Assembly: GCA_041628815.1 (NCBI GenBank)
Contig: JBFKOL010000282.1
Location: 1 to 5,903 of the forward strand
Direction of reading: 5' to 3'
DNA: 5,903 nucleotides
Source: JBFKOL01 sp041628815
Lineage (GTDB): Bacteria > Bacteroidota > Bacteroidia > Chitinophagales > Saprospiraceae
The notes below the pieces were generated by a model, which was not told the origin of the DNA, ran no database searches, and saw nothing but the letters and a program-made list of their open reading frames with translations. Position 1 is the first letter of the stretch. Every line of letters begins with the position of its first letter. This document shows, piece by piece, positions 1 through 5,693 of the stretch. The position numbers and the translations under genes are program-made.

Positions 1-908
1 CGCATGACTACAAGGTGCCTTTTACTACTTGTACGCAGATGATGGAGTTAAACAAACGCGAAGAGAGGTCTTTGTGGGAATGGGCTTTGGAATATGAATG
101 TGCCCGTGGTGGCATGACCAAGGAAGAAGTTTTTAACCTTACAAGGAAAACATACCAGGTCATGCGCCAGGCCGTGGAGACAGGCTTGGAAGGGACAGAA
201 TACGAAGATCGCATCCTGGGCAGTCAATCGGTGAAGTTCAGGGAGATGTTCGAACGCGGCAATCTTGTAGGGAGCGGTGATATTAACAACCGCATTGTCA
301 TGTATGTTTCGGCCATCATGGAAGTGAAGAGCAGTATGGGTGTCATTGTTGCTGCGCCTACGGCTGGGAGTTGCGGTGCGATGCCCGGGGCTGTACTGGC
401 TGTGGCAGATGCCTTGGAGACGAAGGAAGAAGAGATTTTAAAAGCGTTGTTGGTAGCTGGGTTGATGGGACTTTTTATAGCGGAGCAAGCTACTTTTGCT
501 GCAGAGATAGGAGGGTGCCAGGCAGAATGCGGGGCTGGCGCTACCATGGCTGCAGCTGCCATTGTTTACCTGGCTGGGGGAACTCCGGAGCAATCTATTG
601 GCGCCGCATCCATGGCACTTCAGAGTTCATTGGGTATGATCTGTGACCCGATAGGAAACCGCGTGGAGGCACCTTGCCTAAACCGCAACGTGCAAGCTGC
701 TACCAACGCTTTGTCGTGTGCAAATATGGCCCTGGCTGGGTACAATCACCTCATTCCCCTTGATCAGGTGATAACGACTATGTACGATGTCGGTCAACAG
801 ATGCATCATACCCTAAGATGCACCAACCTCGGAGGCTTGTCCATTACTCCCGCTGCCAAAGAAATCGAGGAGCGACTTGGACAAAAAGTATTTTATAAGA
901 ATTGCTGA
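1..908 (+). CDS. sdaA: L-serine dehydratase (L-serine ammonia-lyase), iron-sulfur dependent, C-terminal alpha part; 5' end missing
   Basis: Converts L-serine to pyruvate and ammonia in the cytoplasm using a [4Fe-4S] cluster as Lewis acid. The frame is open through the left edge: codons before the GTG at 15 read HDYK, and no ribosome site precedes that GTG, so it is not taken as the start and the true start lies outside. Counting that GTG as residue 1, the visible part shows the substrate-loop motif PTAGSCGAMPG (115-125), GGCQAECG (166-173), ICDPIG (209-214) and EAPCLNRN (218-225). The candidate cluster ligands are C168, C210 and C221. Their spacing (42 and 11) equals that of C343, C385 and C396 in the Legionella pneumophila enzyme. 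The protein ends in a cysteine, C297, as that enzyme also does. The alpha part is essentially complete, so the missing piece is probably a fused N-terminal beta domain, as in single-chain enzymes; this is inference. It ends with TGA and converges on the next gene. Confidence 0.94.
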   Translation, partial: HDYKVPFTTCTQMMELNKREERSLWEWALEYECARGGMTKEEVFNLTRKTYQVMRQAVETGLEGTEYEDRILGSQSVKFREMFERGNLVGSGDINNRIVMYVSAIMEVKSSMGVIVAAPTAGSCGAMPGAVLAVADALETKEEEILKALLVAGLMGLFIAEQATFAAEIGGCQAECGAGATMAAAAIVYLAGGTPEQSIGAASMALQSSLGMICDPIGNRVEAPCLNRNVQAATNALSCANMALAGYNHLIPLDQVITTMYDVGQQMHHTLRCTNLGGLSITPAAKEIEERLGQKVFYKNC

Positions 909-934
909 AGTATCAATAAAAAACTATCGACTAT

Positions 935-950
935 AGGTATGTAGATACCT
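935..950. terminator. weak hairpin between convergent genes, possible terminator
   Basis: AGGTAT (935-940) and ATACCT (945-950) form a perfect 6-bp stem with a 4-base loop in the 49-base gap between two converging genes. The stem is AT-rich and no T run follows on either strand. Its position is suggestive, but the structure is too weak to be called a proven intrinsic terminator. Confidence 0.2.
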
Positions 951-957
951 TAGGCAG

Positions 958-1875
958 CTAATAAATGCCGTCATAATTCGAGCCCAAGTATGAAGACCAT
1001 CTTCGTATCTGGGATGCGTTCGCTTCTAAATTCATCCTGACCATTTCGATCCCGTAAAATGACCCGATATCACCGAAGTTAGACTGCATACATAGAATTA
1101 GATCGAGAGTGCCATTATCATCAACATCTCCGAGCCACGGGGTCGAGGCCACATTTTTAGCGTTGACTTGAGGTATCCATTCCCACAACTGGTCGTTGCG
1201 GTAGTCGAGAACCAGCATCCTGTACATGCTCACACCGGGAAAAAAACCCTGGCAATTGTACTCGTTTACATTCCACAAAAACTCAACTGATCCATCGTTG
1301 TTCAAGTCATAGGAAAGTGCAGTCGAAAATCCCGTGCAGCCAAGGGTGTCAAGATATAAAATACTTCCATCGATCCCGTCGGCAATTACCTGGATGGTAT
1401 TGGTGTTTTTGGGCCAGCTACCCTGGCTAAACGATGCAAAAAAATCGGGTGTGCCGTCACCGTTGACATCTCCCGGCGTTGGACTGCAATTCAATTCGGT
1501 TCCGGGTAGTTTGATGGACCAAACGATTTGATAATTCCTGCCATCGATGGCAATTATTTCTCCTCCATGCCAGTTGACGATGATGTCCAGGATGCCATCA
1601 TCGGTGATATCAGTTATGGTCGGTGGAGCTATAAAGCCATGGCCTTCCTTGTTCAGTAAGGATACTGAATTTGAAAGGTCATTTTCCAGTAATTGGTCAA
1701 GAGTTGCGATATAAAGGTGTCCACCTCTGAGTTCGCCACCTGTTCCAAAAATGACTGATTGCTGGCCATCGCCATTTAGGTCGACTACCAATGGCGACAT
1801 ATAGGTTTCACGACCATCCGGTACTGTATCGATGGCCAGCAGTTGACCCGTTGCACCACTCATGACCCCCAGCAC
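958..1875 (-). CDS. C-terminal fragment of the propeller protein (about 305 aa after the premature TGA)
   Basis: The open stretch runs from just after the TGA to a TAG at 958-960. The first possible starts are GTG at 1873-1875 and ATG at 1861-1863; neither has a ribosome site, and no signal peptide follows. Without read-through this piece would therefore probably not be made or exported. It carries five Asp-rich loops, at fragment residues 32 (DLNGDGQQS), 89 (DITDDGILD), 136 (DVNGDGTPD), 190 (DLNNDGSVE) and 250 (DVDDNGTLD). The C-terminus shows no sorting domain of the type IX secretion kind and ends NYDGIY. The calling of this piece as a separate gene is an artefact of the stop; it should be merged with the upstream fragment. 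Confidence 0.6.
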   Translation of the reverse strand: MLGVMSGATGQLLAIDTVPDGRETYMSPLVVDLNGDGQQSVIFGTGGELRGGHLYIATLDQLLENDLSNSVSLLNKEGHGFIAPPTITDITDDGILDIIVNWHGGEIIAIDGRNYQIVWSIKLPGTELNCSPTPGDVNGDGTPDFFASFSQGSWPKNTNTIQVIADGIDGSILYLDTLGCTGFSTALSYDLNNDGSVEFLWNVNEYNCQGFFPGVSMYRMLVLDYRNDQLWEWIPQVNAKNVASTPWLGDVDDNGTLDLILCMQSNFGDIGSFYGIEMVRMNLEANASQIRRWSSYLGSNYDGIY

Positions 1876-1887
1876 ACCGGGATATCT

Positions 1888-1890
1888 TCA
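1888..1890 (-). other. in-frame TGA interrupting the propeller gene
   Basis: On the minus strand the frame reads GNSGQ, TGA, RYPGVLGVMSG with no shift before or after. One base change would restore a sense codon, for example TGG (Trp) or CGA (Arg). TGA is used as the normal terminator of the serine dehydratase, iorB and the right-edge gene, so a recoded genetic code is not a good explanation. Confidence 0.85.
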
Positions 1891-2427
1891 CTGACCCGAA
1901 TTGCCGTGTGCCGTGACATTCCCGCCATTCGAAACGAGCAGATCGTCCACTTCGTCTTCGTCCTGGTCTGACAAGACCTGTGGAGAATAAAAATTAAATC
2001 GCATAAAGCCCAGTGTGCTGAAATCATGACTCAGTACTTCAAACTGCCAAATCATGGATCCACGTGCTCCATCTATTGCCAGTAATTGGGCAGAACGACC
2101 GCCGATAACGATGTCGGGGATGTCGTCGTCATTGATTTGAAGAAAAACCGCTGAACCTACCATCTGGTCCACACCTGCAACGGTCCACAGTACTTCCCCG
2201 GAGGAGCCATCCAGGGCTACAACCGCGGAATCCGAAGGTTCAAATTCGTTTCTTCCCGCACCTATTACGATGTCTTTAATTCCATCCTTATTCAGATCAA
2301 TGCAGCGTGGCGAAGAGAAAGATCCGAGACCGTCGAGATGTTTCTGCCATTCAATTGTTGGCCTTTTATGATTCAAAGTGCATGCGGACCAAATTAACAG
2401 GCAAAGTGAAAATAAACGCAAAGGCAT
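1888..2427 (-). CDS. N-terminal fragment of the propeller lipoprotein (179 aa before the premature TGA)
   Basis: This is the part that would be translated if the TGA is real. I chose the ATG at 2425-2427 because it begins a compact signal peptide, MPLRLFSLCLLIWSAC, with C16 as the likely lipidated cysteine. The -3 residue is W rather than the usual L, so the lipobox is imperfect. The frame can be extended upstream to a TTG at 2472, but that would bury the signal peptide behind 15 polar residues and overlap a promoter-like box at 2439-2446. Three Asp-rich repeat loops are present: DLNKDGIKD (44-52), QINDDDIPD (97-105) and DQDEDEVDD (154-162). A propeller needs all its blades, so this three-repeat product is unlikely to fold as a complete domain on its own. 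Confidence 0.6.
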   Translation of the reverse strand: MPLRLFSLCLLIWSACTLNHKRPTIEWQKHLDGLGSFSSPRCIDLNKDGIKDIVIGAGRNEFEPSDSAVVALDGSSGEVLWTVAGVDQMVGSAVFLQINDDDIPDIVIGGRSAQLLAIDGARGSMIWQFEVLSHDFSTLGFMRFNFYSPQVLSDQDEDEVDDLLVSNGGNVTAHGNSGQ

Positions 2428-2438
2428 TGGATTTTGGA

Positions 2439-2446
2439 CAAATGTA
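2439..2446 (-). promoter_or_regulatory. possible Bacteroidota -7 box (TACATTTG) before the propeller gene
   Basis: On the minus strand TACATTTG matches the TAnnTTTG consensus of the primary sigma factor of Bacteroidota at every defined base. It ends 11 bases before the chosen ATG, giving a very short leader. The -33 element is not convincing: TTG occurs 14 and 23 bases upstream, while about 19-21 is expected. If real, this box means the propeller gene can be transcribed apart from iorAB and rules out the upstream TTG start. Confidence 0.35.
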
Positions 2447-2570
2447 GTCTTTGTCTCATACAATCTTTGCAATCCTACCTTGACTGAGATGTCGTCTGAC
2501 TTAAGAAATGAAATCCAAAAGCACGCTTACCTGACATAATTTTTAGGACTAAGTCCATTATGCCGGTGCA

Positions 2571-4817
2571 TCACCCCAGCACTGGCTGTTCGCCAAGGAA
2601 CGGCTGGTGATAATGTCTTGTCCCTGAAGCCTTATAAAGCGCATTGGCGACGGCACCAAAAATCGGCGGAAATGGGGGTTCGCCCATGCCTGTCGGAGCG
2701 ATTTCATTTTGTACAAAGTGGACCTCTATTTCTTTTGGAGCTTCTCCCATTCGTATCATCCTGTATTTGTCGAAATTGGTCTTGTCAGGGACCCCGGCGG
2801 TAAAGGTCATCGACCCGAAGAATGCATTTCCAATACCATCCACGATGGCACCTTCTGCCATATTAATGGCCGCATCCGGGTTCACAACAATACCGCAGTC
2901 GATCGCAGTTGTGACTTTTTGAACGACAGGAGTACCGTCCTCAATGGTCAAATCGAGCACATGTGCTGCATAGGAGTTGTGACAGAAGTAAGCTGAAACG
3001 CCGCGATGTAGGTTTTCGTTTGCTAGTCCCCATCCCGATTTTTCCTTGACAAGTGAGAGTACACCGGCGTATCGTTCAGGGTCATAGTCGTTGCGTTCGC
3101 CTACAGGGTTGTTTGTCGCTCTTTCAAGCAATTCGAGACGAAAATCGATGGGATCCTTTCCTGCCAACTCGGCCAACTCATCGAGGAAAGACTGTTCTGC
3201 ACCTGCAATGAAATTGGACCGCGGGGCCCGGAAGGCACCGATGGTTATGTTGGAAGGTATGGACCATTCTTCCGCCAGATAGTTGTCTACAGCTCCTGCC
3301 GGAAATCTATTGGCAAAAAGAGGGCTTTCGGGTATGCCACCCGCTTTGATGTGAAATGCTATAAGGTTGTTGTTTTCGTCAAGGGCAGCCCTGTAAGTAG
3401 CGCGGTAGGTCGGCCTGTAGATACCATTGGCCATATCGTCCTCACGGGTATACATGAGGCGGACAGGAGCATTTACTTTTTGCGATATCAAGGCTGCTTC
3501 CACAGCATGATGGCTGTATGCCCTTCTTCCGAACCCTCCTCCCATTCGCGTCATTACGATATCGATGTTTTCCGGTGGGACACCCATCCTGGCCGCGATA
3601 GTTGGTTGGATAAAGCCTGGTGCCTGCAGGGGACCAGCCACTTCTACCTTGTCGCCCTGTACATGGGCAAAAAAGTTCATAGGTTCCATACAGTTGTGTG
3701 CAAGGTATGGGGCAGAATAGGTTCTCTCTAAAACCTTTGCTGCCTTTTTGAATACCGCATCAGGATTGCCATCCTTTCTGACAACAGTACCCGGTTTAGA
3801 TGACACTTCATCCATACGAGCCATATGTCTATCACTACTTTCCAGACCACCAGGCACCTCTACAGTGCGCGGTCCTCCCCAGCCGCCGATGGTTTCGCTG
3901 TAGGTCTTGAAAGGCTCCCACTCCACTTTGAGCACTTTTTTTGCCTGCATTACTTCCCATGTTGTATTGCCGACGATGGCCACCAACTCAGGAAAGGCGT
4001 TGGTGTCGAATCCCGCTTTTTGATATCCGTCATCGTAGGTTTTGATGGGAAAAACATCGACAATTCCAGGCATATTTTTCACGGAAGCAGCATTTACAGA
4101 TTTGAACTTCATACCGAAGGCAGGCGGCTGAGCGATCATAGCGATCAGCATGCCCTCTTTGGTATAGTCCAGGCCAAACATGGGCTTGCCAGTCACGATA
4201 TCTTTTCCGTCAACATTTCTCGTTGATTTTCCGATAATCTTAAAGTCTTTGACATCTTTCAATTTCACTTCTTCCGGTACTTCCAACAATGCTGCCGCTG
4301 AGGCCATCTCACCATATCCGGCTGAATTGCCACTGGCTTTGTGGATGAGTTTTCCCCCTTCAGTAGAAATTTCTTCCACCGGAACTTCCCATGCATTTGC
4401 CGCCGCCTGACGTAACATATGCCGGGCAGTGGCACCCGCCATGCGCAGGCCTTCCCATCGTGATGCGATACCCCTGCTTCCCCCTGTAAACTGGAAGCCG
4501 TACATTTCTGCATTGAAAGGAGCTTGGTCCACAAGGACTTTTTTCCAGTCCACATCGAGCTCTTCAGCCACGATCATAGGCATAGAGGTTTTTACGTTTT
4601 GGCCGAACTCAGGGTTGGGGGTATAAATGGTCACAAGACCGTTGTCGCCGATCTTGAGATAGGCATTGATGTCAAACCATTCCTTGGGAGGTTCGAGTAC
4701 CTGATTATCGGGTTTGCATGATGCCAACCAAGAAAAACCAAGGACCATACCTCCACCGGCTGCTGCGGTAGACTTGAGAAAAGAACGGCGACCGACTTTT
4801 GTCTTGAGGATTGTCAT
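2571..4817 (-). CDS. iorB: molybdenum hydroxylase large subunit, isoquinoline 1-oxidoreductase beta type (xanthine dehydrogenase family), Tat lipoprotein
   Basis: This is the molybdopterin-binding catalytic subunit of 748 aa, near the usual IorB length. The leader has a twin-arginine motif, GRRSFLK (9-15), a hydrophobic stretch, and then the lipobox LASC with C34, so it should be exported folded by Tat and lipid-anchored. Residues about 50-175 (FGQNVKTSMP, with Q73; SRGIASR) resemble a segment found late in xanthine dehydrogenase, the permuted order known for IorB. The a/b hammerhead domain follows at about 193-270, then cofactor-binding domains with MEPMN (377-381), GGGFGRR (426-432) and AFRAPR (528-533), and finally GMGEPPFPP (710-718), whose E713 is the expected catalytic glutamate. 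The ATG at 4817 gives the intact Tat signal; no Shine-Dalgarno is seen. It lies 61 bases after iorA on the same strand. The substrate (N-heterocycle, aldehyde or other) cannot be read from sequence. Confidence 0.93.
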   Translation of the reverse strand: MTILKTKVGRRSFLKSTAAAGGGMVLGFSWLASCKPDNQVLEPPKEWFDINAYLKIGDNGLVTIYTPNPEFGQNVKTSMPMIVAEELDVDWKKVLVDQAPFNAEMYGFQFTGGSRGIASRWEGLRMAGATARHMLRQAAANAWEVPVEEISTEGGKLIHKASGNSAGYGEMASAAALLEVPEEVKLKDVKDFKIIGKSTRNVDGKDIVTGKPMFGLDYTKEGMLIAMIAQPPAFGMKFKSVNAASVKNMPGIVDVFPIKTYDDGYQKAGFDTNAFPELVAIVGNTTWEVMQAKKVLKVEWEPFKTYSETIGGWGGPRTVEVPGGLESSDRHMARMDEVSSKPGTVVRKDGNPDAVFKKAAKVLERTYSAPYLAHNCMEPMNFFAHVQGDKVEVAGPLQAPGFIQPTIAARMGVPPENIDIVMTRMGGGFGRRAYSHHAVEAALISQKVNAPVRLMYTREDDMANGIYRPTYRATYRAALDENNNLIAFHIKAGGIPESPLFANRFPAGAVDNYLAEEWSIPSNITIGAFRAPRSNFIAGAEQSFLDELAELAGKDPIDFRLELLERATNNPVGERNDYDPERYAGVLSLVKEKSGWGLANENLHRGVSAYFCHNSYAAHVLDLTIEDGTPVVQKVTTAIDCGIVVNPDAAINMAEGAIVDGIGNAFFGSMTFTAGVPDKTNFDKYRMIRMGEAPKEIEVHFVQNEIAPTGMGEPPFPPIFGAVANALYKASGTRHYHQPFLGEQPVLG

Positions 4818-4878
4818 GAGATTTGATATTTAAAGAAATTATTGGAACAGTTCATTTTGTACAGCGGTAGAAATGTCA

Positions 4879-5334
4879 TTATGAGTTTGCCGCAGATTTA
4901 ATCGCGGCTTTGATCCTTGTGTAGGTGCCACAGCGGCATATATTCCCATACATGGCCGCCTCTATTTCTTCATCCCCCGGGTTGGGATTGGCCTTTAGCA
5001 AAGCAGCGGCATTCATAATCTGCCCGGTCTGGCAATACCCACATTGCGCTACATCGTGATCGAGCCACGCTTTTTGTACGGGGTGATCTCCGTCGGCTGA
5101 TAGACCTTCAATGGTCGTTACAGGTCTGTTACCTACCTGTGATACGGTATAGACACACGAACGGATGGCAATATCACCCACATGAATGGTACAGGAGCCA
5201 CATTGTGCAATTCCACACCCGTATTTGGTCCCTAACAGACCCAAGTGATCTCGGAGGACCCACAACAGTGGAGTGGAAGGGTCCACATTTACCTCGCGTT
5301 GTTCGCCATTGATGTTTAGTTTGAAAATGGCCAT
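4879..5334 (-). CDS. iorA: [2Fe-2S] subunit of molybdenum hydroxylase, isoquinoline 1-oxidoreductase alpha type
   Basis: This is the electron-transfer subunit (151 aa, normal for the family), carrying electrons from the molybdenum centre through two [2Fe-2S] clusters. The N-terminal plant-ferredoxin-like domain has C40, C45, C48 and C60 (YGCGIAQCGSC and RSC). The C-terminal helical domain has C98, C101, C133 and C135 (QCGYCQTGQ and NICRCGTY). All eight ligands are present. Q97 before C98 is the residue that usually contacts the pterin cofactor. There is no signal peptide, so the protein probably folds in the cytoplasm and leaves bound to the Tat-bearing IorB. It is first in the iorA-iorB operon. 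The ATG at 5334 starts directly at the ferredoxin fold and is preceded by AT-rich sequence without a Shine-Dalgarno. No FAD-binding subunit lies beside it, consistent with the two-subunit IorAB class rather than the three-subunit CoxMSL or Xdh classes. Confidence 0.95.
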   Translation of the reverse strand: MAIFKLNINGEQREVNVDPSTPLLWVLRDHLGLLGTKYGCGIAQCGSCTIHVGDIAIRSCVYTVSQVGNRPVTTIEGLSADGDHPVQKAWLDHDVAQCGYCQTGQIMNAAALLKANPNPGDEEIEAAMYGNICRCGTYTRIKAAIKSAANS

Positions 5335-5340
5335 GTTTTA

Positions 5341-5368
5341 TAAAATTAAATTAATAATGAATGTCAAA
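5341..5368 (-). promoter_or_regulatory. weak promoter candidate for iorAB
   Basis: On the minus strand TTTG (5368-5365) is followed after 16 bases by TAATTTTA (5348-5341), which matches TAnnTTTG except at the last base and ends 6 bases before the iorA ATG. The spacing is shorter than the usual 19-21 and the region is so AT-rich that chance matches are likely. It is offered only as the best candidate near the start. Confidence 0.2.
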
Positions 5369-5389
5369 AGGAATAGCTTCTCAATATCG

Positions 5390-5427
5390 ATTGTTTTTAC
5401 ATCAATTGCTTACGAAATAGAAACAAT
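5390..5427. repeat. 7-bp inverted repeat ATTGTTT/AAACAAT upstream of iorA
   Basis: ATTGTTT (5390-5396) and AAACAAT (5421-5427) are perfect reverse complements separated by 24 bases, with a CAATTG palindrome (5403-5408) between them. They sit 56-93 bases before the iorA start, a position that would suit a regulator site. In AT-rich sequence such repeats also arise by chance. Confidence 0.25.
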
Positions 5428-5625
5428 TTGTGTCAAGAATCTAATGAGCAGTAATGCTTTCAAATGGTTACTTTCCCGGGAATCCGTCAGCATAATCCAT
5501 TGAGCACTTTTGTGCCTGTAAGCTCGCTTCATGCGTTAAAGAAATAGTGAAAAGGATATTGCTGAATGTGCATGTTCAAATGATGTTCTAAGCGTAAGTT
5601 CATTCTCGAATTTTATTCATTCCTT

Positions 5626-5640
5626 CCTGCTGTAGGCAGG
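5626..5640. other. GC-rich hairpin downstream of the right-edge gene
   Basis: CCTGC (5626-5630) and GCAGG (5636-5640) form a perfect 5-bp stem with loop TGTAG. It lies 53 bases past the stop of the minus-strand right-edge gene and so could end its transcript. However, a T run (TTTT, 5641-5644) follows only on the plus strand, so it is not a proper intrinsic terminator for that gene. Confidence 0.3.
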
Positions 5641-5693
5641 TTTTCAGTTACTAATAAACAGTCTCTATCGACCAATTAAGGGAAACAAAAAAC

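Larger units (their letters stand above)
958..2427 (-). pseudogene. FG-GAP/PQQ-like beta-propeller lipoprotein gene, interrupted by an in-frame TGA
   Basis: This is one reading frame of 489 sense-equivalent codons plus a TAG stop, broken only by TGA at 1888-1890 (codon 180). Both halves are in the same frame and the sequence across the stop continues the same kind of repeat, so I read it as one gene. Eight Asp-rich loops of the DxNxDGxxD type are visible near residues 44, 97, 154, 216, 273, 320, 374 and 434. In the FG-GAP/VCBS family such loops bind calcium and each belongs to one propeller blade. Between several of them lie PQQ-like strand motifs such as VVALDGSSGEVLW, LLAIDGARGSMIW and IIAIDGRNYQIVW. 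The N-terminus looks like a lipoprotein signal. No catalytic residues are recognised, so the function is unknown; surface ligand binding or display is a guess. It could be a true pseudogene, a phase-variable or suppressed stop, or a base-call error. Confidence 0.75.
5335..5693. other. non-coding intergenic region upstream of iorAB
   Basis: This 359-base stretch holds no credible gene. Short open frames on both strands have no recognisable protein character; for example one minus-strand ATG frame encodes only 24 residues. It is richer in A and T than the flanking genes and lies downstream of the right-edge gene and upstream of iorA, both on the minus strand, so it must contain the 3' end of one transcript and probably the promoter of the other. 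Inverted repeats at 5390-5427 and 5626-5640 are listed separately. Confidence 0.7.

Noticed and set aside
15..17. GTG as the true start of the serine dehydratase
   Set aside because: The frame stays open to the left edge, there is no ribosome site, and single-chain enzymes of this type carry a beta domain before this region.
224..562. Minus-strand open frame of 112 codons inside the serine dehydratase
   Set aside because: It is antisense to a strongly conserved coding region and rich in Ala, Ser and Pro as expected of a shadow frame; it has no independent protein motif.
1885..1890. The in-frame TGA as a selenocysteine codon
   Set aside because: The following minus-strand sequence offers only a 3-bp CCC/GGG stem rather than a convincing bacterial SECIS hairpin, and propeller proteins of this kind are not known selenoproteins.
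1888..1890. TGA read as tryptophan through an altered genetic code
   Set aside because: The serine dehydratase, iorB and the right-edge gene all end at TGA at positions that fit their families or context, and tryptophans elsewhere use TGG.
2546..2556. GGACT/AGTCC hairpin just after iorB as a terminator
   Set aside because: The effective stem is 4 bp with a 3-base loop, and on the minus strand it is followed by TAAAAATT rather than a T run.
3351..4226. Plus-strand open frames of 126 and 133 codons inside iorB
   Set aside because: They are antisense shadows of a well-supported gene and show no domain or signal.
4265..4555. Minus-strand 96-codon frame overlapping the N-terminal part of iorB in another frame
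   Set aside because: It overlaps iorB entirely, and its translation is rich in Lys, Arg and Trp without any motif.
5337..5367. Sigma-70-like TTGACA followed by TATAAA before iorA
   Set aside because: The spacing would be 19 and TATAAA ends two bases before the ATG, leaving no room for a transcript start upstream of the gene; the phylum also uses different promoter boxes.
5273..5503. Plus-strand 76-codon frame over the iorA start and the intergenic region
   Set aside because: It begins antisense to iorA and continues into AT-rich non-coding sequence; its composition is not protein-like.
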